The notes: generated by a model not told the origin, from the sequence alone. A DNA stretch of 64,000 nt from Hyphomicrobiales bacterium (GCA_017305535.1 JAFKKN010000001.1:169145-233144), one strand, 5' to 3'; shown: positions 24,664 to 36,193, counted from the stretch's first letter. Translations and numbers: made by a program.

Positions 24664-25131
24664 TCAGTAGGTGTCCGACGTCGACCCGGCATAGGCCGGC
24701 ATCGCCTTCGGGCGGCCGCCGATCCCGACGATGATCAATAGCCCGCCGATCAGCGACAGGTTCTTCAGCGCCTGGATCAGGTTGCTCTTCGCATCCGGCC
24801 AGGCCTGATTCCAGAAATCGTGGAAGTAGAACGTCGCGGCGATCACGAACAGCACCAGCAACACCGCGAACACCCGCGCGCCGAGATTGAAGGCGATCGC
24901 CAGCCCGCCGACCAGCTCCAGCGCACCGGTTGCGATGGCCAGCATGTGCGCCATCGGCATTCCGGTCACGCCTTCCAGTTGCGTCACATAGTCGGCGACC
25001 GCCGCCGGCATCGCCACCTTCGCGGCGATGGCTTCCGTCGTGCCCGCGAGATCGAGCAAATGCAACGCGCCGGAAACGATGAACAGGATCGCAAACAGAA
25101 AACGGCCGACCGAGATGAAAGCTGGCATCAT
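24664..25131 (-). CDS. DoxX family membrane protein
   Basis: Protein of 155 residues with four hydrophobic helices: FISVGRFLFAILFIVSG, the MPMAHMLAIATGALELVGGLAIAF pair, VFAVLLVLFVIAATFYFHDFW and NLSLIGGLLIIVGIGG. This is the DoxX/DoxD-like fold; members are linked to redox or oxidase assembly, mostly without proof. The two initial Met codons are equivalent. Convergent with the DHFR-like gene. Confidence 0.85.
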   Translation of the reverse strand: MMPAFISVGRFLFAILFIVSGALHLLDLAGTTEAIAAKVAMPAAVADYVTQLEGVTGMPMAHMLAIATGALELVGGLAIAFNLGARVFAVLLVLFVIAATFYFHDFWNQAWPDAKSNLIQALKNLSLIGGLLIIVGIGGRPKAMPAYAGSTSDTY

Positions 25132-25466
25132 CGCCTCACGGGCACCACCGATGCCCAGCGCACCGGTGGACCGAGTATGGGCTGCGATTTCGGTTTTTCC
25201 TATCCCTTTGGATGGAGGTACGCCTTAGTCGTACGCGAATAGTTCCAGACTGGACATCGGGTATATCCGTTCATCGTCATGGCCGGGCTCGTCCCGGCCA
25301 TCTACGTCTTGCTTGCTGAGCTCCAGAAAAGACGTGGATGCCCTGGACATAGGCGAGCGGAAGCGACGCCGTTCTTCGAACGGCCACACCCGGGCATGAC
25401 GACGTTGAGAGCAGTCGAGTTACACTTCCGTCAACCGGTCAGGGTGACGTGACCGCTAACGCGACC
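25132..25466. repeat. 335-base gene-free gap carrying a composite REP element
   Basis: The gap holds the class A palindrome ATGGCCGGG / CCCGGCCAT at 25279-25301, followed by ACGTCTT (25304-25310) and its inverse AAGACGT (25329-25335), then GGATGCCC ... CGGGCATGACGACG to 25408. This pair arrangement recurs at 45063-45146. Otherwise the gap contains only the DoxX promoter side; no coding signal was seen. Confidence 0.75.
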
Positions 25467-27779
25467 TCACCCGAACAATGTCGGCTGCTGACGCCCTGCC
25501 CGGTCCTGCGCCTCGACAGCCGCGACCGCCGTCATGTTGAGGATACCGCGCGCGGTCACCGAGGGGGTCAGGATGTGCGCAGGCCGCGCCGGGCCGATCA
25601 GGATCGGGCCGACCGGCAGGCCATCCGCCAGTTCCTTGACCATCTGATAGGCGACATGCGCGGAATCGAGGTTCGGCATCACCAAGACGTTGGCGACGCC
25701 TTCCAGCCGCGACTGCGGCAGCACGTAGTCGCGCTTGATCTGCGACAGCGCGGTGCCGCCTTGCATCTCGCCGTCGGCCTCGATCTCGGGATGGCGCTCC
25801 TTCAACAGCGCGGTGGCGCGGCGCATCTTGCGCGCGGACTCGGTGTCGTAGCTGCCGAAATCCGAATGCGAGACGAACGCGATCTTCGGCTTGATGCCGA
25901 AGCGCTGCACATGCGCCGCCGCCGATGCCGCGATCTCCGCCAGTTCCTCGGCGGTCGGATTGGCGCGCACCTGCGTATCGGCAAGGAAGAACGAGCCCTT
26001 CGACGTAATCATCAAGGACAACGCCGCGAAATCGCTGACGCCGGGACGCGCGCCGATGATCTCGCGCACGTGGCGCAGATGGCTCATGAAGCGGCCTTCG
26101 ACGCCGCACAGCATCGCATCCGCCTCGCCGCGCACCACGGCCAGCGCGGCGATCACCGTGGCGTTGGTGCGCACCATGGTGCGCGCCGCGTCGGGCGTCA
26201 CGCCATGCCGCCCCGCCGCGTCGATATAGCTCTGCACGTAGGAGCGATAGCGCGGATCGTCTTCCGGATTGACCAGATCGAAATCATGCCCCGGCCGGAT
26301 CACCAGACCGAGCCGCGCGATGCGTGCATTGATGACGGACGGACGCCCGACCAGGATCGGCCGCGCCAGCTTTTCCTCCAGCACCGCCTGCGTCGCGCGC
26401 AGCACGCGCTGGTCCTCGCCCTCGGCATAGATCACGCGCACCGGCTGCGTACGCGCCTTGCTGAACACCGGCTTCATGATCAGGCCGGAGCGGAAGGTGA
26501 AGCGTTCGAGACGTTCGCGATACTGTTCGAAATCGACGATCGGCCGCGTTGCGACGCCGGAATCCATCGCCGCCTTGGCGACAGCCGGCGCGATGCGCAG
26601 GATCAGGCGCGGATCGAACGGCGACGGGATCAGCGAGCCCGGACCGAAACCATGCACCTCGCCGCCGTCGCCGCCCGGCACGGCGGCATCCGACGGCGCC
26701 TCGCGCGCGAGCTGCGCGATGGCATCGACCGCCGCGCGCTTCATCTCCTCGTTGATCGCGGTGGCGCCGACATCGAGCGCGCCACGAAAGATGAAGGGGA
26801 AGCAGAGAACGTTGTTCACTTGGTTCGGGAAGTCCGAACGGCCGGTACAGATCATCGCGTCGGATCGCGCCTTGCGCGCATCGTCCGGCATGATCTCCGG
26901 CGTCGGATTGGCGAGCGCCAGCACCAGCGGCTTGTCCGCCATGCGCTTGACCATTTCGGGCTTCAGCACGTTGGGGCCGGACACGCCGAGGAAAATGTCG
27001 GCGCCGTCGATGACGTCGTCGAGCACGCGCTTGTCGGTCTTCTGCGCGTAGACCGATTTCCAGCGGTCCATATGCTCGTTGCGGCCGTCATAGACGAGGC
27101 CGTCGAGATCGCAGATCCAGATGTTCTTGCGCTGCGCGCCGAGCGCCACCAGCAGGTTGAGACAGGCGATAGCGGCCGCGCCCGCGCCGGTGCCGACGAT
27201 CTTGCAGTCGGCCAGTTTCTTGCCGTTGAGCAGCAGCGCGTTGGTGACGGCGGCGGCGACGATGATCGCGGTGCCGTGCTGGTCGTCGTGGAATACCGGG
27301 ATCTTCATGCGCGCCTTGAGCTGCGCCTCGATCTCGAAGCAGTCCGGCCCGCTGATGTCTTCGAGGTTGATGCCGCCGAAAGTCGGCTCCAGCGCCGCCA
27401 CGGTCTCCACCACGCGCTCGACGGTGTTGGCGGCGATCTCGATGTCGAACACATCGATGCCGGCGAACTTCTTGAACAGCACCGCCTTGCCTTCCATCAC
27501 CGGCTTCGATGCCAGTGGGCCGATATTGCCGAGACCGAGCACCGCCGTGCCGTTGGAGACGACGGCGACGAGGTTGGCGCGGGTGGTGAGGTTGGCGGCT
27601 TCCAGCGGATCGGCCGCAATGGCTTCGCACGCCGCCGCGACGCCGGGGCTGTAGGCCAGCGCCAGATCGCGCTGGTTGGCGAGCGGCTTGGTCGCCTGGA
27701 TTTCCAGCTTCCCCGGTCGCGGCAATTGATGGAATGCGAGGGCCGCCGATTTCAGATCGTCAGAACTCTGTGTCGTCAC
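25467..27779 (-). CDS. maeB: NADP-dependent malic enzyme fused to phosphotransacetylase-like domain
   Basis: Protein of 770 residues converting malate to pyruvate and CO2 with NADP. The malic-enzyme half (~1-430) has [16 protein letters not shown], the NAD(P) fold around [15 protein letters not shown] and [12 protein letters not shown]; the C-terminal ~330 residues resemble phosphate acetyltransferase ([26 protein letters not shown]), as in other bacterial MaeB hybrids, where this part is regulatory rather than catalytic. GTG 27779 with GAGG upstream is the start; the earlier frame derives from a REP element. It is an isolated gene, separated from aspS by a REP pair. Confidence 0.92.
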   Translation of the reverse strand: MTTQSSDDLKSAALAFHQLPRPGKLEIQATKPLANQRDLALAYSPGVAAACEAIAADPLEAANLTTRANLVAVVSNGTAVLGLGNIGPLASKPVMEGKAVLFKKFAGIDVFDIEIAANTVERVVETVAALEPTFGGINLEDISGPDCFEIEAQLKARMKIPVFHDDQHGTAIIVAAAVTNALLLNGKKLADCKIVGTGAGAAAIACLNLLVALGAQRKNIWICDLDGLVYDGRNEHMDRWKSVYAQKTDKRVLDDVIDGADIFLGVSGPNVLKPEMVKRMADKPLVLALANPTPEIMPDDARKARSDAMICTGRSDFPNQVNNVLCFPFIFRGALDVGATAINEEMKRAAVDAIAQLAREAPSDAAVPGGDGGEVHGFGPGSLIPSPFDPRLILRIAPAVAKAAMDSGVATRPIVDFEQYRERLERFTFRSGLIMKPVFSKARTQPVRVIYAEGEDQRVLRATQAVLEEKLARPILVGRPSVINARIARLGLVIRPGHDFDLVNPEDDPRYRSYVQSYIDAAGRHGVTPDAARTMVRTNATVIAALAVVRGEADAMLCGVEGRFMSHLRHVREIIGARPGVSDFAALSLMITSKGSFFLADTQVRANPTAEELAEIAASAAAHVQRFGIKPKIAFVSHSDFGSYDTESARKMRRATALLKERHPEIEADGEMQGGTALSQIKRDYVLPQSRLEGVANVLVMPNLDSAHVAYQMVKELADGLPVGPILIGPARPAHILTPSVTARGILNMTAVAAVEAQDRAGRQQPTLFG

Positions 27780-27814
27780 CGTACCCTCGCCTCCGCTTGC
27801 ACGTCCGTCTCCCC

Positions 27815-27941
27815 CGTCGTCCCCGCGCAGGCGGGGACCCATAACCCCTGCACGTCGTCGTGATCAAAGAAGCAACAACGAGTGATCCTTTCCAACCATC
27901 GACGACACGACGTATGGGTCCCCGCCTTCGCGGGGACGACG
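27815..27941. repeat. Inverted pair of REP units (GTCCCCGC...GCGGGGAC)
   Basis: Two palindromes, GTCCCCGC-GCAG-GCGGGGAC (27819-27838) and GTCCCCGC-CTTC-GCGGGGAC (27918-27937), point at each other with TATGGG/CCCATA beside them and about 80 bases between. This is a BIME-like arrangement and creates spurious coding in the region upstream of maeB. Confidence 0.85.
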
Positions 27942-27977
27942 ATCTTCATGTTGCGCTTCGGCGCAAAACACTCCTGC

Positions 27978-29750
27978 TCACTTCTCCGGCAGATTGAGCC
28001 GGATGTGCAATTCGCGAAGCTGCTTCGGCGTGACGTCGGACGGCGCCCCCATCAGCAGGTCTTCCGCGCGCTGGTTCATCGGGAACAGCGAAATCTCGCG
28101 CAGGTTGGTGGTGCCGCACAACAGCATCACCATACGGTCGACGCCCGCCGCCATGCCGCCATGCGGCGGCGCGCCGTACTGGAACGCGCGATACATGCCG
28201 CCGAAGCGCTCGATCACGGTCTCCTCGCCGTAACCCGCGATCTCGAACGCCTTCACCATGGCTTCCGGCTTGTGATTGCGGATGCCGCCCGAGGCGATCT
28301 CGTAGCCGTTGCAGGCGATGTCGTACTGGAACGCCTTGATGGTCAGCGGGTCCTGCGTGTTCAACGCATCGAGGCCACCTTGCGGCATCGAGAACGGGTT
28401 GTGCGAGAAGTCGACCTTCTTGTCTTCCTCGTTGTATTCGTACATCGGGAAGTCGACGATCCACGCCAGCGCGAACTGGTCCTTGTCGATCAGGTTCAAC
28501 TCCTCGCCGACCTTGGTGCGCGCGAGCCCCGCGAACTTCCAGAATTTCGCCGGATCACCGGCGACGAAGAACGCGGCATCGCCGGCCTTCAGGCCAAGCT
28601 GGGCGCGCACGGCTTCGGTACGCTCCGCGCCAATGTTGTTGGCGAGCGGGCCCGCGCCCTCACCGCCCTCGCGCCACATGATGTAGCCGAGGCCGGGCTG
28701 GCCTTCGCCCTGCGCCCACGAATTCATGCGGTCGCAGAACGCACGCGAGCCGCCGCCGGGACCGGGGATCGCCCAGACCTGGTTCTTGGTGTCTTCCAGC
28801 ATCCGCGCGAACACCTTGAAGCCGGAGCCGCGGAAGTGCTCGGAGACGTCCTGCATCTCCAGCGGATTGCGCAGGTCCGGCTTGTCGGTGCCGTACTTGC
28901 GGATCGACTCCGCGAACGGAATCCGCGGCCACTTCTGCGTGACCTTCTTGCCCTTGGCGAAATCCTCGAACACGCCGGTGATCACCGGCTCCATCGCCTC
29001 GAACACATCTTCCTGCGTGATGAAGCTCATCTCGACGTCAAGCTGATAGAACTCGCCCGGCAGACGATCGGCGCGCGGGTCTTCGTCGCGGAAGCACGGC
29101 GCGATCTGGAAGTAGCGGTCGAAGCCCGACATCATCAGCAGTTGCTTGTACTGCTGCGGCGCCTGCGGCAGCGCGTAGAACTTGCCCGGATGGATGCGGC
29201 TCGGCACCAGGAAGTCGCGCGCGCCTTCCGGCGACGACGCGGTGAGGATCGGGGTCTGGAATTCGAAGAAGCCCTGATCCTTCATGCGCCGGCGCATCGA
29301 ATCGACGATGGCGCCGCGCGTCATGATGTTCTGGTGCAGCTTCTCGCGGCGCAGATCGAGGAAACGGTACTTGAGCCGCGTATCTTCTGGATATTCCTGA
29401 TCGCCGAACACCGGCAGCGGCAGTTCGGCGGCCTCTCCCAGCACCTCGATCTCGTTGATGAAGACTTCGACCGCGCCGGTCGGCAGGTCCGGATTGTCGG
29501 TGCCCTCGGGACGGCGGCGCACCCGGCCGTCGATCCGCACCACCCACTCCGCACGCAGCCGCTCGGCATCCTTGAACGCCGGCGAATCCGGATCGGCGAC
29601 GCATTGGGTCAGGCCGTAGTGGTCGCGCAGATCGATGAACAGCAGGCCACCATGGTCGCGGATGCGGTGACACCAGCCAGACAGCCGAACGGTCTGGTCG
29701 ATATTGGCGTCGCGCAACGCGCCGCAGGTGTGGGAGCGATAACGGTGCAT
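27978..29750 (-). CDS. aspS: Aspartyl-tRNA synthetase
   Basis: Class II synthetase of 590 residues, the bacterial length, ligating aspartate to tRNA. The N-terminal OB-fold anticodon domain shows [23 protein letters not shown]; motif 2 is [16 protein letters not shown], and motif 3 is [11 protein letters not shown] near the C-terminus; the bacterial GAD insertion lies between (~285-420). ATG 29750 has GGGA close upstream. No neighbours in its transcription unit. Confidence 0.96.
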   Translation of the reverse strand: MHRYRSHTCGALRDANIDQTVRLSGWCHRIRDHGGLLFIDLRDHYGLTQCVADPDSPAFKDAERLRAEWVVRIDGRVRRRPEGTDNPDLPTGAVEVFINEIEVLGEAAELPLPVFGDQEYPEDTRLKYRFLDLRREKLHQNIMTRGAIVDSMRRRMKDQGFFEFQTPILTASSPEGARDFLVPSRIHPGKFYALPQAPQQYKQLLMMSGFDRYFQIAPCFRDEDPRADRLPGEFYQLDVEMSFITQEDVFEAMEPVITGVFEDFAKGKKVTQKWPRIPFAESIRKYGTDKPDLRNPLEMQDVSEHFRGSGFKVFARMLEDTKNQVWAIPGPGGGSRAFCDRMNSWAQGEGQPGLGYIMWREGGEGAGPLANNIGAERTEAVRAQLGLKAGDAAFFVAGDPAKFWKFAGLARTKVGEELNLIDKDQFALAWIVDFPMYEYNEEDKKVDFSHNPFSMPQGGLDALNTQDPLTIKAFQYDIACNGYEIASGGIRNHKPEAMVKAFEIAGYGEETVIERFGGMYRAFQYGAPPHGGMAAGVDRMVMLLCGTTNLREISLFPMNQRAEDLLMGAPSDVTPKQLRELHIRLNLPEK

Positions 29751-29919
29751 GGAAGTCCCAAAATACGTCAGAGGATGCGGAATCGCGAGGCTTAAGCAAC
29801 CCGGCGGGAGGCCACGGTTTACCCGAGCCGTCCCCGCCCGGCAACCACGCGCAAGACGCCCTCGCCGGCACGGCCCTCATTCGGACCTACGGGAAATCAG
29901 GCCGTTACCGAGACGACCC

Positions 29920-30120
29920 TTACTTCGGCGGCTTCAATTCCGACGAATTGATCCAGGCATCAAGGCGGATGGCAGTCTCCGCCTGACCTGCCTTTTGCAA
30001 TAGCGCCTCTTTCTGGGGACCCGGCTTGAGCCGATCTGCCTGCTCGCGGAGCTGACAGGCCCACGCATTGAGGCGGTCTCGCAGAGGGATTGCTGGCTTG
30101 AAACGTCGCCGTTTGAACAT
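29920..30120 (-). CDS. Small basic hypothetical protein
   Basis: Protein of 66 residues from ATG 30120 with GGAG upstream. Highly charged, helical: [20 protein letters not shown], then [20 protein letters not shown] and a [21 protein letters not shown] end. No signal or membrane segment. A conserved short protein in this bacterial family as far as I recall, without a known role; it is between aspS and the divergent rnd. The 291-base gap to rnd holds the two promoters; nothing else was recognised there. Confidence 0.65.
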   Translation of the reverse strand: MFKRRRFKPAIPLRDRLNAWACQLREQADRLKPGPQKEALLQKAGQAETAIRLDAWINSSELKPPK

Positions 30121-30411
30121 GGCACGCTCCTTTCCACTAGAGAAAAGGCGGGAGCGCAAACTGGCGTTCTCATCACCGATGGATACCTCGAACTGGGCGG
30201 TGATACCGCTGAGTTTGCGCCTACCATTCTCCCCGCGCCAGTGAATTATCGACGATCGTCCGGAGCGAATGCGGAGGTCCGTTTTTGGGACCGGCAGCGC
30301 CTTGTGGCAGCTACGGCCATACCTGCAAGTCCTGCCGAACAGGTCGGGAACATCCCTGTCCGGCGTCGAAAGCGGGGCGACAACGGCGAAAAGACGCGAT
30401 ATGCAGCGTCG

Positions 30412-31560
30412 ATGGACCTGATTACGACAACCGCCGACCTCGCGGCCGTGTGCGACCGCCTCGCCCGCCACCCCTTCGTCACCGTCGATACCGAATTCCT
30501 GCGGGAAACCACCTATTTCCCGCAACTCTGCGTGCTCCAGATCGCGAGCCCGGAGGAATCCGCCGTCATCGACGCGCTGGCCGAGGGTCTCGACCTCGCC
30601 CCGTTCTTCGCCCTGATGGCCAACGAGAAGGTGCTGAAGGTCTTCCATGCCGCCCGGCAGGACATCGAGATCATCTGGCACCTCGCCGGCATCGTCCCCA
30701 CCCCGGTATTCGACACCCAGGTCGCCGCCATGGTGCTCGGCTATGGCGACAGCATCGCCTACGACCAGTTGGTGGAGCGAATTACCGGCCACCGCCCCGA
30801 CAAGACCCACCGTTTCACCGATTGGTCGTCACGACCACTCTCCGAAGCCCAGATCCATTATGCCGAGGGCGATGTCACGCATCTGCGCGAGGTCTTCGTG
30901 GCGCTCGACGCCGACCTCAAGAAGCGCGGCCGCAGCGATTGGGTCAGCGAGGAGATGGAAATCCTCACCTCGCCCAAGACCTACGACGCAGACCCGGCGC
31001 GGGCCTGGGAGCGGCTGAAGACCCGTGTGCGCAAACCGAAGGAACTCGCCATCCTGATGGAAGTCGCGGCCTGGCGCGAGCGCGAGGCGCAGACCCGCAA
31101 TGTCCCACGCTCCCGTGTGCTCAAGGACGACGCGATCGGCGACATCGCCACCCACGCGCCGACTTCGATCGAGCGACTGGCCGGCTTGCGCTCGCTGCCG
31201 AAAGGTTTCGAGCGCTCGAAATGGGGGGCCGATATTCTCGAGGCCGTGCAGCGCGGCCTTGCGCGCGATCCGCGCGAATTGCCCAAGCTCGACAAACCGC
31301 GCAACCACGGCAACGGCTCAGCCACCGTCGAACTGCTCAAGGTGCTGCTGCGGATGACCTCGGAGCGTTACGCCGTCGCCAGCAAGGTGATCGCCACCGT
31401 CGACGACCTCGAACAGATCGCGGCCAGCGATGACGCCGACGTCGGCGCGCTGAAGGGATGGCGACGCGAGCTGTTCGGCGACGCCGCTCTCGCCCTGAAG
31501 CACGGCCGGCTGGCGCTTGCGATGGAAAAGGGCCGCGTCGTCCGGGTCGACCGCGACTGA
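30412..31560 (+). CDS. rnd: Ribonuclease D
   Basis: 3'-to-5' exoribonuclease of 382 residues, the usual length, trimming tRNA precursors. The DEDD exonuclease residues are visible: VDTEFLRET (Asp26, Glu28), HAARQDIEI, and YAEGDVTHL; the HRDC region follows (~205-290, with [23 protein letters not shown]). The start at 30412 removes a 57-codon upstream extension of unrelated character. Alone in its transcription unit. Confidence 0.94.
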   Translation: MDLITTTADLAAVCDRLARHPFVTVDTEFLRETTYFPQLCVLQIASPEESAVIDALAEGLDLAPFFALMANEKVLKVFHAARQDIEIIWHLAGIVPTPVFDTQVAAMVLGYGDSIAYDQLVERITGHRPDKTHRFTDWSSRPLSEAQIHYAEGDVTHLREVFVALDADLKKRGRSDWVSEEMEILTSPKTYDADPARAWERLKTRVRKPKELAILMEVAAWREREAQTRNVPRSRVLKDDAIGDIATHAPTSIERLAGLRSLPKGFERSKWGADILEAVQRGLARDPRELPKLDKPRNHGNGSATVELLKVLLRMTSERYAVASKVIATVDDLEQIAASDDADVGALKGWRRELFGDAALALKHGRLALAMEKGRVVRVDRD

Positions 31561-31643
31561 ATCCCACTATCCGGGCGGCCTCAATCTGGCCCCGAAACGG
31601 CCGCCGTGTTGCCGCTGGATTCCCTGGACGTTTCGACCGGCCT

Positions 31644-32300
31644 TCAAAGCTGGTTGATGCTGGAGAAGTCGAAGTTCGAATCCGGCGGATTGGTCCCGAT
31701 CCGCACCACACCATCACTCGGGAAATGATACGGCGGCACCGGTAGATTGTACGGTGCCGGCACGCCACGAAAAACGCGCGCGGCCAAATCATACTTCGAA
31801 CCGTGGCACGGACAAAAGTAACCGCCGAGCCAATCCGACGTCGGCACCGATGCGCTCGGGTCCGGATAGTACATCGGAATGCAGCCGAGGTGCGTGCAGA
31901 TTCCTACATAGACGCCATACTCGGGCTTGATCGAGCGATGCCAATTCTTCGCATAGTCAGCCTGCTGGAGTTGCTCCGAACCGGCATCGGCGAGTTGCGA
32001 CAACAGCTTTTCGTCCTGCAAGGTCTTCAGTGCTGCCGGTGAACGATTGATCACGAAAACCGGCCGCCCGCGCCAGCGAACGACGACCTGCTGTCCCGGC
32101 TGCACCTTGCTCAAATCGAGATCGACGGGACCGCCAGCCGCCAACGTAGCTTGATCGGGCTCCATTTGAGAAAGCAACGGAACAACTGTCGCCGCCGCGC
32201 CGACGGCGCCTACGCATCCCGTCAAGACATAGAGGAAATCTCTTCGCGTCTGCTTATGGTCGAATGGTATTTGCGTTTGATCGACAGGCAAGGTGGTCAC
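31644..32300 (-). CDS. petA: Ubiquinol-cytochrome c reductase Rieske iron-sulfur subunit, stand-alone
   Basis: Protein of 218 residues from GTG 32300 with GGAG upstream. A TAT-type signal/anchor (TRRDFLY then a hydrophobic stretch to ~45) is followed by a bc1-type Rieske domain: ligands Cys135/His137 in CTHLGC and Cys163/His166 in CPCHGS, with Cys140 and Cys165 for the disulfide. Ser168 and Tyr170 (GSKY), which raise the potential, are kept. It would pass electrons from quinol to cytochrome c1, but no cytochrome b or c1 gene adjoins it, unlike the normal petABC/fbcFH order; it may be a second copy. Next downstream is rnd, convergent. Confidence 0.88.
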   Translation of the reverse strand: MTTLPVDQTQIPFDHKQTRRDFLYVLTGCVGAVGAAATVVPLLSQMEPDQATLAAGGPVDLDLSKVQPGQQVVVRWRGRPVFVINRSPAALKTLQDEKLLSQLADAGSEQLQQADYAKNWHRSIKPEYGVYVGICTHLGCIPMYYPDPSASVPTSDWLGGYFCPCHGSKYDLAARVFRGVPAPYNLPVPPYHFPSDGVVRIGTNPPDSNFDFSSINQL

Positions 32301-32470
32301 GGTTCGCTCCGAATACGGCTGCGCCCCATTTCAACGCCGGAATGGACACGCTATCGAATGACGCGACACTCCATTCAATAAGATCGAATATTCCAACAAC
32401 GCGCACGCGGCGGTATCGTTGCCCGCGGCCGTTCAATCATCGGTGACTAATATGGTGATGTCGTCGCCGG

Positions 32471-33976
32471 CTATTTCCGGACGATCGATCCCGAACGTCC
32501 GACCAGCTTTGCAAGCTGTTTGAAGCGATTGCCCGCGCGGTCGGCGACCAGATCGACCATGCGATGCTCGAAGACCAGCGACAGCTTGCGGCCCTTGCTA
32601 CGGAAATGCGTGGCCGGCAACACCCCGGGCCGCGCCGCCGAGATCAGATGCGCGACGCGGAACGCTGCGCCCAAGACACGTGCACGCTCGAGCATCGCGG
32701 GCGACACCAGCGTTCGCACTGCCGGCGGCGATTCATTCTCCTCGCGCAATCCGGCATAACGATAGAACACCGAAAGCGCGACGAACGCGCGGCCTTCGTG
32801 GGTGATCTGGCCAAAGTTACCATGACAAACCAGATTGAGCGTTTGCTCGCCGCGATAATCGGGGTGCACGCGCCAGCCGATATCGGACAACAGGCACGCG
32901 ATATGACGCAATCGGCGTTCGTCGGGTGTCTCCGGCAGTTTCGCGATCCTGATAAAATGATCGGTCCACGCGATCAGTTCTTCGGCGTGACGTGCCGAGC
33001 GTGACAGCAAGACATTCAATGTCTGCGCGGCGCTGACGAGACCGTCCCTGGCACGTTCCGGCTCCGGAAGCATCTCGTACAGCAAGCCTTCGCGCACGCC
33101 GTAGGTCGAGAACACAATGGCGTCGGGCTTCGCGATCCGAATGATATGTTCCAGTACAAGCGCCGCATAAGCGAGAAGCGGTTGCCGTGCATCCGCCACC
33201 GCTTCGATATCGGCAAGCGTGTTGCTGGCGACAAGACGGCGCAACCGACGCGCAAATGTCAGCGCTTCCGCCGCCGGGATCGAATAGCCATGCATCACTT
33301 TCAGCGGATACCCGCTTTGAATGATGTGGATGCGCGCCAGCGCGCGCCATGTGCCGCCGACTGCGTAGAATGTGCGACCCTTGCCCGCCGCAAGCTGCGG
33401 CACCCGCGCCAGTTCGCTGCGCACGATGCGCTGTGCGCGCTTCAGTGATTTTTGCGAAGCATCCTGCAACGCAAGACTACCGAGCGGCAACGTCACGCCG
33501 CTGCTCAAGCGGTTGCCGTGGACATCGATCAGTTCGAGCGACCCTCCGCCAAGGTCACCAACCATTCCGTTGGGCTTGTAGATTCCCGATACGACCCCGA
33601 GTGCTGAAAGCTGCGCTTCACGCTTACCCGACAGGATGGTGATCGGCGTACCGCAAATCTTCTCGGCGCGCGCGATGAATTCAGGCCCGTTGGTCGCATC
33701 GCGACACGCTGCGGTCGCGACGGCATAGACCTTGCCGACCTTCATGACTTTGCAGAGCGCTCGAAAGCGACGCAGCGACGTCAGCGCTTTGGCGACGGCA
33801 TCCGCCGCCAGAAGACCGGTGGTTTGCACCTCACGACCAAGGCCGCACAGCGCTTTCTCGTTGAATATGGAGACCAGACTGCGCGCGAGCGATTCATAGA
33901 CCACCAGACGCACGGAGTTCGAGCCAATGTCGATCACCGCAACGCTGGATGCGCGCTTGCGAGGTCGCACTGTCAC
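32471..33976 (-). CDS. ppx: Exopolyphosphatase (Ppx/GppA family)
   Basis: Protein of 501 residues. The ASKHA phosphatase fold is clear: VAVIDIGSNSVRLVVYE (phosphate 1), GMVGDLGGGSLELIDV (phosphate 2), and VGGTWRALARIHI later; the C-terminal part (~310-500) has helices of the HD-like region (LSDIGWRVHPDYRGEQ). It degrades polyphosphate or (p)ppGpp-related nucleotides. It follows ppk1 by 12 bases in the same direction, the classical synthesis/degradation pair. A 170-base gap separates it from petA. Confidence 0.93.
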   Translation of the reverse strand: MTVRPRKRASSVAVIDIGSNSVRLVVYESLARSLVSIFNEKALCGLGREVQTTGLLAADAVAKALTSLRRFRALCKVMKVGKVYAVATAACRDATNGPEFIARAEKICGTPITILSGKREAQLSALGVVSGIYKPNGMVGDLGGGSLELIDVHGNRLSSGVTLPLGSLALQDASQKSLKRAQRIVRSELARVPQLAAGKGRTFYAVGGTWRALARIHIIQSGYPLKVMHGYSIPAAEALTFARRLRRLVASNTLADIEAVADARQPLLAYAALVLEHIIRIAKPDAIVFSTYGVREGLLYEMLPEPERARDGLVSAAQTLNVLLSRSARHAEELIAWTDHFIRIAKLPETPDERRLRHIACLLSDIGWRVHPDYRGEQTLNLVCHGNFGQITHEGRAFVALSVFYRYAGLREENESPPAVRTLVSPAMLERARVLGAAFRVAHLISAARPGVLPATHFRSKGRKLSLVFEHRMVDLVADRAGNRFKQLAKLVGRSGSIVRK

Positions 33977-33988
33977 CCGACAGTCCCT

Positions 33989-36193
33989 CTATGACGAGGA
34001 CGACTGCCGTTCCGATTTGCGCGTAAGACGGCGCGGCGACGATTCCTTGAGCGACTTTCCACGGCCGGACAGACTCGGATTGGTCATGAAGTAGTTATGC
34101 AGATTGAAGGGCTCCTCACCCTTCGCCGCCTTCATACGCGTTGACGATCCATCCGGCAACAACTGCCAGCTCTGTTCGGTGTCTTTCAGGTTCGCGACCA
34201 TGATCTGCTCGAGAACCTGCTGATGCACCGTCGGATTTTGCAACGGGCACAGCACTTCGACGCGCCGGTCGAGATTGCGCGGCATCATGTCTGCCGACGA
34301 GATATACACAGCCGCTTTCGGCCCCGGCATCGCATAGCCCATGCCGAAGCAATAGATTCGGCCATGTTCCAGAAAACGTCCGATCACCGACTTGACGCGG
34401 ATGTTATCGGAGAGGCCCGGAACACCGGGCCGCAGACAACAGATGCCTCGTACCACCAGTTCGATCGACACGCCGGCCTGCGACGCCGCATAGAGCGCGT
34501 CGATGATCTCCGGATCGACCAGTGCATTCATCTTCATCCAGATCGCCGCCGGCTTGCCCTGCCGCGCGAACGCGATCTCGCCCTGGATGTGATCGAGAAT
34601 CCGCTTGCGCAGCGTCAGCGGCGACACCGCCATCTTTTCGATGTCACTCGGCTCGGCATAACCGGTGATGTAATTGAACACGCGCGCGGCGTCGCGGCCG
34701 ATGATCGGGTCCGACGTGAAGTACGACAGGTCGGTGTAGATACGCGCGGTGACCGGATGATAGTTGCCGGTTCCAGTATGGACATAAGTTGTCAGGCCGC
34801 CACCCTCGCGACGCACAACCAGCGACAGCTTCGCGTGTGTCTTCAGTTCGAGGAATCCGTAGACAACTTGCACGCCGGCGCGTTCGAGATCGCGCGACCA
34901 ACGGATATTGGCCTCTTCGTCGAACCTCGCCTTGATTTCGACCAGCGCCGTTACTGATTTTCCCGCTTCGGCAGCTTCCATCAGGGTCCGCACGATCGGG
35001 GAATCGCGCGAGGTGCGGTACAGTGTTTGCTTGATCGCCACGACGTCCGGATCGCGCGCCGCCTGTTGCAGGAACTGCACGACAACGTCGAACGACTCGT
35101 AAGGGTGATGGACGATGAGATCTTTCTGCCGGATCGCGGCGAAAATATCGCCGCCATGATCGCGTACGCGCTCGGGATGCCGTGGCACGTAGGGCACGAA
35201 TTCGAGATCGGGACGATCGAGCCGCGTCAGTTGCGAGAGCTCGTTCATTGCCAGCACGCCATCGACCAGCAACACCTCGTCGTCGGCGGTGGATAACGCG
35301 CGCTGCACGAAAGCGCGCAAATCCTCCGGCATGGTCGCTTCGATTTCGAGCCGGATCACCGAACCGCGACGCCGGCGCTTCAATGCCGTCTCGAACAGCC
35401 GCACCAGATCTTCGGCTTCTTCCTCGATTTCCAGTTCGCTGTCGCGGATCACGCGAAAGGCGCCCTGCCCCTTGACCAGATAGCCGGGAAAGAGACGGCC
35501 GATGAACAGGCTGGTGGCCTGCTCCAGTGTCATCAATCGAACGGACGTATCCTTGCCGTTTTGTGGCATCCGAATAAAGCGATCGATCTTGCTCGGCATG
35601 CGGATCAGCGCGTCCATCGGCTTGCCGTCCGACACACGGACCAGATGCAGCGCGACGGTGAAGCCGAGACTCGGAATGAACGGGAACGGATGCGCCGGAT
35701 CGATCGCCAGCGGGGTCAGCAACGGAAAGATGTTGTGCAGGAAGTGATCCTCGACCCAGGCGCGCTCCGCCTTGGTCACATCCTTGCCGTCCACCAGAAC
35801 GATGCCGACCTCGGCGAGATTGCCACGCAGATCGCGCCAGATTGCTTGCTGATCGATGGCGAGCCGCGACACCGTCTCGTTGATGACCACGAGTTGTTCG
35901 GCCGGCGTCAGACCATCGGGACTGCGTTCAAGGATGCCTTCACGGACCTGTGCCTTGATGCCGGCGACGCGGACCATAAAGAATTCGTCAAGGTTATTTG
36001 CAGAAATCGACAGGAAGCGGACGCGTTCAAGCACCGGATGGCCGGCATTGACCGCTTCCTCGAGAACCCGGCGATTGAAATGAAGCCAGGACAGTTCCCG
36101 GTTGATGTAGCGCTCGGGACTGGACGCAATCGACGGTAACGCCTCGGAAGCGGCCTTTTCATCTTCATCTGCAATCGCTTGAACAGCATCCAT
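33989..36193 (-). CDS. ppk1: Polyphosphate kinase 1
   Basis: Protein of 734 residues making polyphosphate from ATP at the inner membrane side. Family segments appear in order: [19 protein letters not shown] near the N-terminus, IMIRFPHPY-like middle ([14 protein letters not shown]), [20 protein letters not shown] with the catalytic His of the KTHAK motif, [22 protein letters not shown] with the second His, and the C-terminal [10 protein letters not shown]. Upstream is hdaA (163-base gap), downstream ppx. Firm identification. Confidence 0.95.
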   Translation of the reverse strand: MDAVQAIADEDEKAASEALPSIASSPERYINRELSWLHFNRRVLEEAVNAGHPVLERVRFLSISANNLDEFFMVRVAGIKAQVREGILERSPDGLTPAEQLVVINETVSRLAIDQQAIWRDLRGNLAEVGIVLVDGKDVTKAERAWVEDHFLHNIFPLLTPLAIDPAHPFPFIPSLGFTVALHLVRVSDGKPMDALIRMPSKIDRFIRMPQNGKDTSVRLMTLEQATSLFIGRLFPGYLVKGQGAFRVIRDSELEIEEEAEDLVRLFETALKRRRRGSVIRLEIEATMPEDLRAFVQRALSTADDEVLLVDGVLAMNELSQLTRLDRPDLEFVPYVPRHPERVRDHGGDIFAAIRQKDLIVHHPYESFDVVVQFLQQAARDPDVVAIKQTLYRTSRDSPIVRTLMEAAEAGKSVTALVEIKARFDEEANIRWSRDLERAGVQVVYGFLELKTHAKLSLVVRREGGGLTTYVHTGTGNYHPVTARIYTDLSYFTSDPIIGRDAARVFNYITGYAEPSDIEKMAVSPLTLRKRILDHIQGEIAFARQGKPAAIWMKMNALVDPEIIDALYAASQAGVSIELVVRGICCLRPGVPGLSDNIRVKSVIGRFLEHGRIYCFGMGYAMPGPKAAVYISSADMMPRNLDRRVEVLCPLQNPTVHQQVLEQIMVANLKDTEQSWQLLPDGSSTRMKAAKGEEPFNLHNYFMTNPSLSGRGKSLKESSPRRLTRKSERQSSSS

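Noticed and set aside
25449..27863. Very long open frame (804 codons) on the plus strand across maeB
   Set aside because: It is antisense to a clear malic enzyme, is Arg/His/Asp-rich without motifs, and arises from high GC at third positions.
27882..29795. Long plus-strand frame (637 codons) across aspS
   Set aside because: Antisense shadow of aspartyl-tRNA synthetase; no recognisable domain.
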